64,000 nucleotides of DNA from Krasilnikovia cinnamomea (GCF_004217545.1 NZ_SHKY01000001.1:7254001-7318000), one strand, 5' to 3'. Shown: positions 26,859 through 35,192, numbered from the stretch's first letter. Numbers and translations are program-made. Notes: generated by a model from the sequence alone, not told the origin.

Positions 26859-27321
26859 AGAAGCGCATCCAGCCGGTGACCAGGCGCGTGGCGTCGGCCT
26901 CCCAGCGCAGTCTGATCGGCTCGGCGGGCAGCTCGTCGAGGCTGAAGCAGCCGAGCTCGTCCACGTCCACGCTGGCCATGTGCCCGTTGGCGCCCTCGAC
27001 GCTGAGCTTGCCGGGCTGCGGCGGCATCACCTGACCGACCACGACGTCGCCGCTGCGTTCCACCTGGACGGAGACCGACCGGCCCTCGAACAGCACGGTC
27101 CGGTAGTTCTCCACGTCCGGGCCGCGGACCGCCGCGAGCTCGGGCTCCAGCACGGAGTCGAAGACGAGGCTGGCCAGCTCCAGCTCCTCGTCGATGGTGC
27201 GCCACGCGAACGCCGCCTCACCGGCCCGTTGGAGCGCCGGGGTGAGGGGTTGCGCCGTCCGCAGCGCCGCCGCGAGATCCTGCAGCAGCAGCTCGTCATC
27301 GTTCCAGGCTTGCGACGCCAC
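26857..27321 (-). CDS. Partner of the adjacent sigma factor, function unknown
   Basis: 154 residues from GTG 27321, preceded by AAGGAAGG at seven bases. The start lies 26 bases inside the sigma factor gene, so the two are probably translationally coupled. The N-terminal 60 residues are helical (DDELLLQDLAAALRTAQPL, IDEELELASLVF). The rest looks like a beta-sandwich, with SVSVQVERSGDVVVGQVMPP and VDELGCFSLDELPAEPIRLR. No membrane helix or zinc motif typical of anti-sigma factors is visible. By position it may be an anti-sigma factor, a substrate of the CHAT protease, or another regulator; none is shown. It converges on the CHAT gene. Confidence 0.75.
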   Translation of the reverse strand: MASQAWNDDELLLQDLAAALRTAQPLTPALQRAGEAAFAWRTIDEELELASLVFDSVLEPELAAVRGPDVENYRTVLFEGRSVSVQVERSGDVVVGQVMPPQPGKLSVEGANGHMASVDVDELGCFSLDELPAEPIRLRWEADATRLVTGWMRF

Positions 27322-27916
27322 GTCGACCACCTTCCTTGTCGTGCGACCCTGAGTCGCGGTACCGCGCGATGGAGGAGCTCTCCCGCAGCCGTTGCAGTGC
27401 CCGGGCACGGGTGGGACCGATACTTCCGACCGCGATGCCCAGCCGCTGGCTGATCTCCGCGTACGGGACCGGCGGGTCGGCGACCAGCAGCAGCATCAGT
27501 TCCCGCTGGTGTTCGGGCAACTCGGCGAACGCCGCCAGCAGGGCGCGATGGCGTTCCGATTCCAGGAGCCGTTCGTCCGGCTGGGCCGTGTCGGTGGCCT
27601 CGACGGCCCCGCGTTCGTCGGTGGGGTCGAAGGGGCGCATGCGTTTGCTGTTGCGGATCAGCCGCAGGCACTCGTTGCGGGTGGTGGTGATGATCCACAT
27701 TGGCAGGGCCTGCGGTTCCCGCAGTTTGCCGAGGTTCTCCACCAGGCGCAGCCACACCGTCTGGCCCACGTCCTCGGCGTCGCTGCCGCGCAGCCGGTGA
27801 TCGCGGATCACGGATGCCACCAGCGGGGTGTACCGGGACACCAGGGACGCCCAGGCGGTGGAGTCGCCGCTCCCCGCGGCCGCCACCAGGGCGCCGATGG
27901 GATTCGCGTCGTCCAT
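27296..27916 (-). CDS. ECF-like RNA polymerase sigma factor
   Basis: 206 residues, ATG 27916 behind GAGGAGG. Region 2 spans about residues 20-95 (YTPLVASVIRDHRLRGSDAE, DVGQTVWLRLVENL, MWIITTTRNECLRLIR). Region 4 spans about 140-190 (LPEHQRELMLLLVAD, YAEISQRLGIAVGSIGPTRA). No region 1 or 3 is present. The upstream gene on the same strand is the VWA protein (94-base gap, no hairpin seen), so it may be read from the VWA promoter; a possible own -10 box (TAGGAT) is at 27960-27965. Its regulon may include the related promoters found in the biosynthetic cluster. Confidence 0.9.
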   Translation of the reverse strand: MDDANPIGALVAAAGSGDSTAWASLVSRYTPLVASVIRDHRLRGSDAEDVGQTVWLRLVENLGKLREPQALPMWIITTTRNECLRLIRNSKRMRPFDPTDERGAVEATDTAQPDERLLESERHRALLAAFAELPEHQRELMLLLVADPPVPYAEISQRLGIAVGSIGPTRARALQRLRESSSIARYRDSGSHDKEGGRRGVASLER

Positions 27917-27959
27917 GCCCTTACCTCCTCGTTGACGAGGGCGGTCGACAAGGCTTCAC

Positions 27960-27965
27960 ATCCTA
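27960..27965 (-). promoter_or_regulatory. Possible -10 box of the sigma factor gene
   Basis: TAGGAT on the minus strand, 44 bases before the start codon, fits the TAnnnT pattern of the housekeeping promoter. No convincing -35 is seen at the right distance. Confidence 0.3.
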
Positions 27966-28010
27966 TTGTCCCGTATGCCGGTTGCATGGCTTTCCTCCCG
28001 GGTCAGCGGG

Positions 28011-29672
28011 TCAGCGGGTCGGCGCCGGGGCGCAGTCGGGCCGGCAGGCGCGCTGGCCCAGGGCGTCCAGGAAGACCTCGCGGACATCGCGAGGATCGCG
28101 GGCCACGTACGAGGCACCGCCGGTCGCCGCGCTGATCCTCGCGAGCGCCCGGACGTCGCTGTCCGGGCCCAACGCCACCGTGATCACGGGTACGGGCCGA
28201 CCGGTGGCCTGCCCGGCCCGCAACGCCGCCAGCAGCGCGGCGCGGCTCAGTCCGTGCCGGTCGTCGTTCGCCCCGTCGGTGATCAGGATGACCGCGTTGA
28301 CCTTGCGCGGGTTCCAGCCCTGCCGCACGGCGCCCACCGCCGCGAGCGTGGTGTCGTACAGCCCGGTGTTCCCGCCGGGGACGGGGCGCACACCGGTCAG
28401 CGCGTCGACCAGGCGGAACCGGTTGCCGGTGCCGTCCGAGCCGGCGGCCAGGGGCGCGACCGGGACCAGCTCCCGGTAGTCCGTGGTGGGAGTCAGATCG
28501 GTGGCGAAGATCCACAGCCCGGCCTCGGTGCTGTCCGGGTACAGCGCGAGCCCGCGCTCCGCGGCCTGCTTCGCCAGGTCAATCCGGGTGGCGCCGGGCA
28601 GGCCCTCGACCGCGCGCCCCATCGACCCGGACACGTCCAGGACGGCCAGCAGGCGCGCGTCACGCCGTACCGTGTCCAGCATCCGGTCGACCCCGCGCAG
28701 CGCCGCGTCGTCCGGCGCGGACGCCGGCACCGGGCCGGGCGCACCCCAGCCGGCCAGCGGCGCACCGGCCTGGCCCCGTACGTCGCGAAAGCCCGCCGCC
28801 GTGACCAGTTCCTGCCCGGCCGCGCCGCGCAGCGCGTCGAACAGCAGCCCCGCGACCTGCTGGCGGTAGCCGTCGAGGGTGAGCACCGTGAACGGGTAGT
28901 CGAAGACGAACCCGGCCCGCCGGGGGTAGAGCGGCACCAGCGCGCTCCGGGCGGCCCACGCCGCCTGCTCCGTCATCGGCGCCGCCGCGTGGCCCTTGGC
29001 CAGCGCCGCCGGGGTCAGGGCGGCCGGCGCGGCGTCCGGCTCGGCGGTGCGCAGCACTCCGGTGAGCGCGGCCCGCGCGTCGGGCCGCCGCGCGACCGCG
29101 CCCCGCAGCGACAGCACGGCCCCGGCGGTGGCCGCCGAGCCGCGTTCGGGCAGCCGCAGCGCCACCGGCCGGTCCCCGCCCGCCGCGGCGACCAGATCGT
29201 CGATCGAGGGCCGGGCACCGCCGAGCCGGGCCGCGACATCCGGGGAGACCGCGAGCACCAGCGGGCTGGTGGCCACGGACCGGGCCGGATCCGGGCGGCC
29301 CACGACGTCGGCGCCCAAGCGGCGCAGCACCACCGTGGACTCGGGGATCCACACGTCCGGCGGCCGGGCGCTGGCGCGGGTCACCGCGTCGGCGACCTCG
29401 GCCGAGCTCCGCGCGGTCACCGCGACCGAGAAGCAGCCGGAGCGGCCCGCCACGCGGACCAGCCGGCGGCTGACCTCGCCCACCGCACCGGCGATGTCCG
29501 GGGCCGCCGCGACCTGCAACACCGGCCGGGGCTCGGCGCACCCGGAGGCGCCCTGCCCGACCCGGGTCGCCGCGAACACCCCGGTCAGCACCACCAGCAC
29601 GGAAACCGCGGCGTACAGCCGCGCGCCGCGGAACCACGTCCTGGCGCGGGCCGGGCGGGGCGCTGCGTTCAT
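28011..29672 (-). CDS. Membrane-anchored VWA protein with solute-binding-like domain
   Basis: 553 residues, ATG 29672 with GGAGGA upstream. An N-terminal anchor helix (residues 18-36) is followed by about 270 residues resembling a periplasmic binding fold (VLQVAAAPDIAGAVGEV, YPRRAGFVFDYPFTVL). A von Willebrand A domain then carries the MIDAS motif DVSGSMG (Asp346, Ser348, Ser350) and ITDGANDD. The domain order is known from other actinobacterial surface proteins. It should bind a ligand outside the cell through a metal-dependent site. Its leader is closely related to that of the monooxygenase operon at 36.5 kb. Confidence 0.88.
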   Translation of the reverse strand: MNAAPRPARARTWFRGARLYAAVSVLVVLTGVFAATRVGQGASGCAEPRPVLQVAAAPDIAGAVGEVSRRLVRVAGRSGCFSVAVTARSSAEVADAVTRASARPPDVWIPESTVVLRRLGADVVGRPDPARSVATSPLVLAVSPDVAARLGGARPSIDDLVAAAGGDRPVALRLPERGSAATAGAVLSLRGAVARRPDARAALTGVLRTAEPDAAPAALTPAALAKGHAAAPMTEQAAWAARSALVPLYPRRAGFVFDYPFTVLTLDGYRQQVAGLLFDALRGAAGQELVTAAGFRDVRGQAGAPLAGWGAPGPVPASAPDDAALRGVDRMLDTVRRDARLLAVLDVSGSMGRAVEGLPGATRIDLAKQAAERGLALYPDSTEAGLWIFATDLTPTTDYRELVPVAPLAAGSDGTGNRFRLVDALTGVRPVPGGNTGLYDTTLAAVGAVRQGWNPRKVNAVILITDGANDDRHGLSRAALLAALRAGQATGRPVPVITVALGPDSDVRALARISAATGGASYVARDPRDVREVFLDALGQRACRPDCAPAPTR

Positions 29673-29739
29673 CGGAGGACTCCTCGTTTCTCACCGGATT
29701 CGCCTGCGGAGCGCGGCGCGTGCCGGGCATCCGTTGAGC

Positions 29740-29766
29740 AAGATGGCCGAGCGGGCGCATTGATAC
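29740..29766 (-). promoter_or_regulatory. GTATCAAT-N13-CATCTT element before the VWA gene
   Basis: Minus strand GTATCAAT-N13-CATCTT, with the CATCTT 68 bases before the start. The same element with the same spacing occurs at 36555-36581. A further shared stretch, GAATCCGGTGAGA (29691-29701 region), lies near the ribosome site. Spacing suits a -35/-10 pair of an alternative sigma factor. Confidence 0.6.
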
Positions 29767-29812
29767 ATCCGGTCGCGGACACGCGCGGGCCGATCGACAG
29801 CAGAAACGACGA

Positions 29813-29838
29813 GGGCCAGGACGACGTGGTCCTGGCCC
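29813..29838 (-). terminator. Hairpin ending the seven-gene operon
   Basis: Perfect 10-bp arms 29813-29822 and 29829-29838 with a 6-base loop, 20 bases beyond the stop of the DUF6506 gene. Confidence 0.75.
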
Positions 29839-29857
29839 CCGCGTGAATCGGTGCTTC

Positions 29858-30160
29858 TCAGTCCGGGAACAGGGCGTGCATGCCGTTGATCGACTCGGGG
29901 CCGTAGCCGACGGAACCGACCGGCACCGCGCCGTCGATGGCCTCGATGACCTTGGCCGTCCAGACCGGCCCGAATCCGCCGCACAGCTCGATGAGCTGGA
30001 TCCCGTCGGCGACCAGGGCCCGGGCGACCGCCACACCCTGCTCCGGGCGGCTCACCCCCACCATGATCCCGTCGAACGCGTCGCTGCGGATCGAGGCGCG
30101 GTGCTTGTCCGGATCGAGCCCGGCCCCGGTGACGATGAACCCGAAACGCTCCAGTGGCAT
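29858..30160 (-). CDS. DUF6506 family protein
   Basis: 100 residues, ATG 30160 with AGGAGGAATGG upstream. The sequence follows the DUF6506 pattern: FGFIVTGAGLDPDKHRASI, then GVSRPEQGVAVARALVADG, IQLIELCGGFGPVWTAKVIE and PVGSVGYGPESI. The IELCGGFG stretch, with one Cys, looks like an active or binding loop in a small alpha/beta fold. The function is unknown. It is the last gene of the minus-strand biosynthetic operon, 35 bases after the carrier protein. Confidence 0.8.
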   Translation of the reverse strand: MPLERFGFIVTGAGLDPDKHRASIRSDAFDGIMVGVSRPEQGVAVARALVADGIQLIELCGGFGPVWTAKVIEAIDGAVPVGSVGYGPESINGMHALFPD

Positions 30161-30195
30161 CCATTCCTCCTGGTGTGTGCTCCGCCTGCCGTGGC

Positions 30196-30492
30196 CTACG
30201 CCTGCGCGGCCACGGCGATCTCGGCGACCTGGATCAGGGACACGTCGGGCGGGACGTCGGCCGGATCCACCGCGATGTCGAACTCATCCTCCAGGTCCGC
30301 CAGCAGCATCGCGCTGACCAGCGACGTCATGCCGTACACCGCCAGCGGCGCGTCGCCGTCCAGCGAGTCGGGCGCGACGCCCAGGGTGTCGCCGAGATGG
30401 GTACGCAGCCACGCTACGACCGCCGCGGTGGAAACACCGGGATTCCCCGCCGTGGTCGCCGGCAGCGCGGCGCCCACCTCACGCGGCCGCAC
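30196..30492 (-). CDS. Acyl carrier protein
   Basis: 98 residues from GTG 30492, overlapping the ligase gene by 14 bases; a GTG at 30477 would shorten it by five residues. The phosphopantetheine site is Ser57 in YGMTSLVSAMLLADLED, where Thr replaces the usual Asp before Ser. Helix 2 and the acidic flank (LEDEFDIAVDPADV) are typical of carriers used with fatty acyl-AMP ligases. It probably receives the acyl group from the adjacent ligase. Confidence 0.9.
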   Translation of the reverse strand: MRPREVGAALPATTAGNPGVSTAAVVAWLRTHLGDTLGVAPDSLDGDAPLAVYGMTSLVSAMLLADLEDEFDIAVDPADVPPDVSLIQVAEIAVAAQA

Positions 30493-32278
30493 GCGGCCAC
30501 CTCGCCAGCACCGGCAGCGTGCCCTGGGCCAGGTGCGTCGCGCACTCGCCGCGGCGCACCTTCCCGCTGGTCGTACGCGGCACCCTGCCCCGCGGCACCA
30601 GCACGATGCCGGTGGCCACCGGCAGGTGCTCGGCCACCGCCCGCGCCGCCGCCACGGTCAGCGCCTGCGCCTCCGCTTCGGTGACGTCGCGGGCCACCTC
30701 GGCGACCACGGTCACCGAGTCCGCACCGGCCTCGCCGAACGCCGCCGCGATCCCGCCCGCCAGCAGCGGATCGGACGCCTGCACCAGCCGTTCGAAGTCG
30801 TGCGGGTAGTAGTTCGCCCCCCGGATGATCACCACGTCCTTGAGCCGGCCCGTGACGTACAGCTCGCCCTCCTCCAGGAAGCCCAGGTCGCCGGTGCGCA
30901 GCCAGCCCCGGCCGGGCTCGTCGGCCAGCTCCGCCGCGAAGATCTCACGGCTGCTCTCCTGCTGACCCCAGTACCCGACCCCGTTGCTGGGCGAGTCCAC
31001 CCAGATCTCCCCGACCTGCCCGGGACGGCACCGCCGGAACGTGACGGGATCGACCACGGCGACCTCCACCTCGGCGGCCGTGGCGCCGCAGCCCACCACC
31101 TCGGCGGCGGGCGCGTCGGGTCCGGCGGCGCTGGCCAGGGCGTGGGCCAGTTCCTCGCGGTCGAAGCGGCCCACCTTCAGCGGCTCGTCGGCGCGGCCGC
31201 CGCTGACGAACAGCGTCGACTCGGCCAGGCCGTACCCGGCGGTCGGTGCGGTCTCGGGCAGGCCGCTGACGGCGAACGCCTTGATGAACGCGCGCATCGT
31301 CTCCGCGCGGACCGGCTCGGCGCCGCTCAGGGCCACCCGCCAGCCGCTGAGGTCCAGCTCGCGGCGGACCTCCGGCTCGATGCGGGCGGCGCACAGCGCG
31401 TACGCGAAGTCCGGCGCCGGGGAGATCACGTCGTGGCGGCCGGAGATCGCCCGCAGCCAGCGTTCCGGGCGCACCATGAAGGTCTCGGGCGCCATCACGA
31501 TCGCCTGGGCGCGGACGTACAGCGGCTGCAGCAGCCCGGCGCAGAGCCCCATGTCGTGGTACACCGGCAGCCAGCTGACCACCGTGGACTCCGACGTGAC
31601 CTGCAGGTGCCCGGCGATGATCCGCTGGTTGGCCAGCATCGCCCCGTGCGTGATCACGACGCCGCGCGGCGCGGCCGTCGAACCCGAGGTGTACTGCAGG
31701 AACGCGACCTCGTTCGAGTCCACCCACCCCGGCACGTCGACCAGGTTGTCCGTGTCCCGGGGCTCGGCGGCGATCAGGTGCATCCGGCGCAGCACCGGCT
31801 CGCCCGCGGCGACCTGCGCCAGCGCGTCCACCACCGCGCCGGGCACCACGGCCGCGACCGGTTCGGCGTCGGCGCAGATCGCCAGCAGCCGGTCCAGCCG
31901 GTTCGCCCGCTTGCCGTTGGCGGCCGAGCGCAGCCCGGCCGGCCGGATCGGCGGCACCGGCACCGCCACCAGGTCGCTGTACAGGCAGGCCAGGAACGCG
32001 ACGTGGAACCGCAGGTCCGGCATCGCGGGCACCAGCACCCGGTCACCGGGCGCCGCCACGGCCCGCAGGTCCGCCGCCAGGGCGCGGGCCTCGCGGTCCA
32101 GCTCGCCCCAGGTCAGCACCTCGGCGGTCTGCCCGTCGCGGTCCAGGGCGGTCAGCACGGTGCGCTCCGGGTTGCGCACCGCCTCCTCGTGCACGGTGGC
32201 CGGCAGCGACCGGATCAGCGTCGACGGGCGGGCGGCATCCGCCGCCACGACGGGTCGGGTGAACGTGTCACTGGTCAT
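30479..32278 (-). CDS. Fatty acyl-AMP ligase (FAAL)
   Basis: 599 residues from ATG 32278, four-base overlap with the PurF-like gene. The adenylation motifs are FLQYTSGSTAAPRGVVITHG (A3), SWLPVYHDMGLCAGLLQPL, TAGYGLAESTLFVSGG, WLRTGDLGF and the C-terminal RTTSGKVRRGE. The VYHDMGL and GLAEST forms are those of FAAL/LuxE-type enzymes, which hand acyl-adenylates to carrier proteins and not to CoA. The neighbouring carrier protein is the likely acceptor. It sets a fatty or similar acid as one precursor of the cluster product. Confidence 0.92.
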   Translation of the reverse strand: MTSDTFTRPVVAADAARPSTLIRSLPATVHEEAVRNPERTVLTALDRDGQTAEVLTWGELDREARALAADLRAVAAPGDRVLVPAMPDLRFHVAFLACLYSDLVAVPVPPIRPAGLRSAANGKRANRLDRLLAICADAEPVAAVVPGAVVDALAQVAAGEPVLRRMHLIAAEPRDTDNLVDVPGWVDSNEVAFLQYTSGSTAAPRGVVITHGAMLANQRIIAGHLQVTSESTVVSWLPVYHDMGLCAGLLQPLYVRAQAIVMAPETFMVRPERWLRAISGRHDVISPAPDFAYALCAARIEPEVRRELDLSGWRVALSGAEPVRAETMRAFIKAFAVSGLPETAPTAGYGLAESTLFVSGGRADEPLKVGRFDREELAHALASAAGPDAPAAEVVGCGATAAEVEVAVVDPVTFRRCRPGQVGEIWVDSPSNGVGYWGQQESSREIFAAELADEPGRGWLRTGDLGFLEEGELYVTGRLKDVVIIRGANYYPHDFERLVQASDPLLAGGIAAAFGEAGADSVTVVAEVARDVTEAEAQALTVAAARAVAEHLPVATGIVLVPRGRVPRTTSGKVRRGECATHLAQGTLPVLARWPRAAA

Positions 32279-33837
32279 CGTTGAGGTTCCTTCCGAATGC
32301 TTCGGTGGTTGGCGGTGCGGTGCGCGACGGTCCGGCTGACGCAGCCGGCCGGCGCGGGAACGAGAACGTCGTCGGGACGCTGGCCGGGCACCGTGGGCAC
32401 CCGCACCGGGTAGTCCCCGGTGAGGCAGCCGGTGCAGAACTGACCGGCGGGCGCGCCGACCGCGTCGAGCAGCTGATCCAAGGGCAGATAGTTGAGGCTG
32501 TCCACGCCCAGTTCGTCGCGGATCGCGGACAGGGTCGAGGTGGCCGCCGCCAGCTCGCCGTGGCTGCCGACGTCGATGCCGAGCGGGCACGGCCACCGCC
32601 ACGGCGGCGAGGCGATGCGCAGGTGCACCTCCGCGGCGCCGGCCGCCCGCAGCTGGGCGGTGACGGCGCGGGTGGTGGTGCCCCGCACCAGCGAATCGTC
32701 GACGACGACGAGCCGCTTGCCGCGGACCAGCTCCGGGATCAGCCGGAACTTCGAGGCGGCCCGCCGCTCCCGTTCGCCCTGCGCGGCCGCCAGGAACGAA
32801 CGGCCGTGCTCGCGGTTGCGCACCAGCGGTTCGCCGTACGGCAGCCCGCTGCGCGCCGCGTACCCCTCCGCGGCCGGGATCGCCGAGTCCGGCAGGGGTA
32901 GCACGAGCACCTCCCGTTCCGGACGGGTCTCGTCCAGCGGGAGTGGAGCGTGTACGGCGAGTGCCGCACCGGCCCGCCACCGGGTGAGGTACACGGACCG
33001 GTCATACAGATCCCCGTCGGGGCGGCTGAAATACACGAATTCGAAGAGGCACAGCCGGTGCTCGACGCTTTCGGGCGGGAACGGGCGCACCGAGCGGATC
33101 CCCGACGCGTCCGCCACGACCAGCTCACCGGGCTCCACCTCGCGGACGAAGTCGGCGTCCATCTCCATCAGCGCCGGGGTCTCCGAGGCGAACACCCAGG
33201 CGTCGCCGCCCCGGCCCAGGCACAGCGGCCGCAGGCCCTTCGGGTCGCGCAGCCCGTACAGGCTCCGTCCGTCGGTCAGCACGAACGAGTACGCCCCGGT
33301 CAGCTTCGGCAGCAGATCGCACAGCGCCTGCTCGAACGACGAGGCGCCCCCCGCGAGCGCCTCGGCCAGCAGGGTCGCGACCGTCAGGCTGTCGCTGGCC
33401 CCGGGCTCCAGGTCGCTGCCGTCCGCGGGCTGCGGCGCGGCGACCAGGTTGCCGTTGTGGGCCAGCGCGAACCAGACGCCGCCGACCTGCCGTTCGATCG
33501 GCTGGATGTTGGCGGTGCCCAGGCCGCCGGCGGTGGCGTACCGGACGTGGCCCACCGCGACGTCGCCGCGCAGGGCGTCGACGTCGGCGCGGGCCAGGGC
33601 CTCGCGGACCGGGCCGGGCCCGGCTACCCGGCCGGTACGGCGGCCCGCCGCACCGGCCGCGATGCCCGCGCTCTGGTCGCCGCGGTGCTGCAGGGCGGCC
33701 AGCCCCTGATAGGCCCGCGCCGCCACCCCGGTGTCGGCGGCCCTTGCCGGGGCCGTGGCGAGCACGCCGACCACCCCGCACGCGTCGCGGGGACGGGCGT
33801 GGCCGTCCGAGGGCACCAGGCCCTGTCCGCTAGGCAT
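32275..33837 (-). CDS. PurF-like amidophosphoribosyltransferase paralogue
   Basis: 520 residues from ATG 33837. After a 19-residue leader comes the N-terminal nucleophile Cys20 (RDACGVVGVL). The glutaminase part has LQHRGDQSAGI, GHVRYATAG and LAHNGNL. The phosphoribosyltransferase part has the PRPP loop LVVVDDSLVRGTTTRAV. Four cysteines sit where iron-sulfur PurF enzymes have them (RLCLFEF, PCPLGID, FCTGC). Everything needed to make 5-phosphoribosylamine from PRPP and glutamine is present. No other purine gene is near, and the gene overlaps its neighbours in a biosynthetic operon, so it is probably a specialised copy. Confidence 0.88.
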   Translation of the reverse strand: MPSGQGLVPSDGHARPRDACGVVGVLATAPARAADTGVAARAYQGLAALQHRGDQSAGIAAGAAGRRTGRVAGPGPVREALARADVDALRGDVAVGHVRYATAGGLGTANIQPIERQVGGVWFALAHNGNLVAAPQPADGSDLEPGASDSLTVATLLAEALAGGASSFEQALCDLLPKLTGAYSFVLTDGRSLYGLRDPKGLRPLCLGRGGDAWVFASETPALMEMDADFVREVEPGELVVADASGIRSVRPFPPESVEHRLCLFEFVYFSRPDGDLYDRSVYLTRWRAGAALAVHAPLPLDETRPEREVLVLPLPDSAIPAAEGYAARSGLPYGEPLVRNREHGRSFLAAAQGERERRAASKFRLIPELVRGKRLVVVDDSLVRGTTTRAVTAQLRAAGAAEVHLRIASPPWRWPCPLGIDVGSHGELAAATSTLSAIRDELGVDSLNYLPLDQLLDAVGAPAGQFCTGCLTGDYPVRVPTVPGQRPDDVLVPAPAGCVSRTVAHRTANHRSIRKEPQR

Positions 33838-34327
33838 CCAGCGCCCCCGAGGCCAGCAGTTCGGCGAACGCCGCAAGGGTCGGCACGATGTGGGTGGCGG
33901 TCGCCAGCACGGCCAGGTTCTGCCGCATCTCGGTGATCGCGACGACGTGGCGGCCCGCCTGGTGCGCCGCGTACATCTCCACCGCCGTGCCCATGCTGGC
34001 CTCGTGCCCCGGCAGCCAGGCCACGCAGACGTCGGCCGTCGCCGCCAGCCCCACCAGGTCGTGGAACGTGGTGATCAGACGGTTGACCGGCGGCGCCAGC
34101 CGGGTACGGGTGAGCACCGACGCGGTGGCCAGCTCGCCGTGACTGCGGCGCAGCTCGTCGGCGTCCGCGGACAGCCACTGCGCCATCAGCTCGCCCGGAT
34201 CAAAGATGGTCGCCTGCGGCCGGTGCGCGAGGATCAGGTCGCGCAGGTCACCCCGGTACGACTGGTCGGCGGTGTCGTTGCCGTCGCGGGAGCCCTGCAT
34301 GAGCCCGGCGAGGAAAAAGGATGTCAT
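33830..34327 (-). CDS. Nucleoside 2-deoxyribosyltransferase-like protein
   Basis: 165 residues, ATG 34327, overlapping the upstream gene by four bases and the downstream one by eight. It starts FFLAGLMQGSRDGND and contains CVAWLPGHEASMGTAVEMYA. The G-T-A-x-E pattern with Glu117 resembles the nucleophile motif of nucleoside deoxyribosyltransferases and related N-glycosidases. The fold is a small Rossmann-like domain. Next to a PurF paralogue, a role in cutting or exchanging an N-ribosyl bond is attractive, but the assignment rests on a short motif. Confidence 0.6.
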   Translation of the reverse strand: MTSFFLAGLMQGSRDGNDTADQSYRGDLRDLILAHRPQATIFDPGELMAQWLSADADELRRSHGELATASVLTRTRLAPPVNRLITTFHDLVGLAATADVCVAWLPGHEASMGTAVEMYAAHQAGRHVVAITEMRQNLAVLATATHIVPTLAAFAELLASGALDA

Positions 34328-35181
34328 TCGTCCTCCAGTGAGTACGGCGCGATCTCAAGGTCTGCCGGGACGATCCGGCGGTAGATGTCCACCCCGCCGA
34401 GCACGAAGTCGACGAGTTCGGAGGTGCTCACCGCCAGGGTGTCGGCGATGGCGCCCAGCGAGGTGTCGAAGTCGCGGCGGCCGTGCCGAGCCCACCGGCC
34501 CTCGTTGTCGCGGGTCAGCAGGTCCCGCCGGTGCGGCGGCCCGGCGGAGGCGGCCAGCGGGTAGACGAGCTCGTGCAGCCCCAGGTCGCGGTCGACGACC
34601 CGTACGGAAAGGTTGTTCTGTTCGGGGTGCAGCAGCAGCGGGCGAACCACCTCGGCCGGTGGTGGCACGGCCCCCAGCACCCGGTCGGTGGCGAAGGTGA
34701 ACATGCGCGACACGACGTGGTGCCCGCGGCTCGGGCTGAACCGGGTGTACTCCAGGCGCAGCCGGTTACGCTTCGGCGTCCACACCGCCCGGACCCGGCC
34801 CGGCGCGGGTTCCCCCGCGCCGGTGCTGCGGAACGGGACCGCCTCCCGCACGGCCGTCACGGTGCCGTTGGGCCCGGCGTCGGCCCGGCGCAGCCGCAAC
34901 GGCTCCAGGTGCAGCAGGTACGGGTCGTAGACGTCCATCCCGTCCGCCGTGGTGGTCACCGCGGCCACGTGCCGCCCGTCCACCAGGTAGCGGACCGGGC
35001 CGTGACCGGCGGCCTCGAGGCGGCGGCCGACCTCGAAGGTCTGCCAGACGCACGACAGGCCGTACACGGCTGGGGCGGGCGCGTCGCCGTAGTACTCGTA
35101 GTACTGGCTGACACTGCTGTACGGGACCTCGAAGACCACGTCGGCCAGCGGTCCGGCGGTCGCCTTGTCGGTGACGGTCAT
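34324..35181 (-). CDS. Possible papain/NAT-fold cysteine protein
   Basis: 285 residues, ATG 35181 with GAGGAG upstream. I do not recognise the family. Residues 40-90 show Cys44 (YGLSCVWQTFEVGRRLEAAG), His71 (VDGRHVAAV) and Asp86 (MDVYDPYLLH) in the order and spacing of transglutaminase-, papain- or arylamine N-acetyltransferase-type triads. The remaining 190 residues look beta-rich and then helical. If the triad is real, it could form or break an amide or thioester bond in the pathway. It sits between the monooxygenase and the deoxyribosyltransferase-like gene. Confidence 0.6.
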   Translation of the reverse strand: MTVTDKATAGPLADVVFEVPYSSVSQYYEYYGDAPAPAVYGLSCVWQTFEVGRRLEAAGHGPVRYLVDGRHVAAVTTTADGMDVYDPYLLHLEPLRLRRADAGPNGTVTAVREAVPFRSTGAGEPAPGRVRAVWTPKRNRLRLEYTRFSPSRGHHVVSRMFTFATDRVLGAVPPPAEVVRPLLLHPEQNNLSVRVVDRDLGLHELVYPLAASAGPPHRRDLLTRDNEGRWARHGRRDFDTSLGAIADTLAVSTSELVDFVLGGVDIYRRIVPADLEIAPYSLEDE

Positions 35182-35192
35182 CGGTGTACTCC

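Noticed and set aside
22715..27205. Open frame of about 1,500 codons on the minus strand
   Set aside because: Only the first-strand peptidase part (up to 24031) has family sequence and a ribosome site. The rest is antisense to the TPR-CHAT gene and has the Arg/Gly/Gln composition of high-GC shadow frames.
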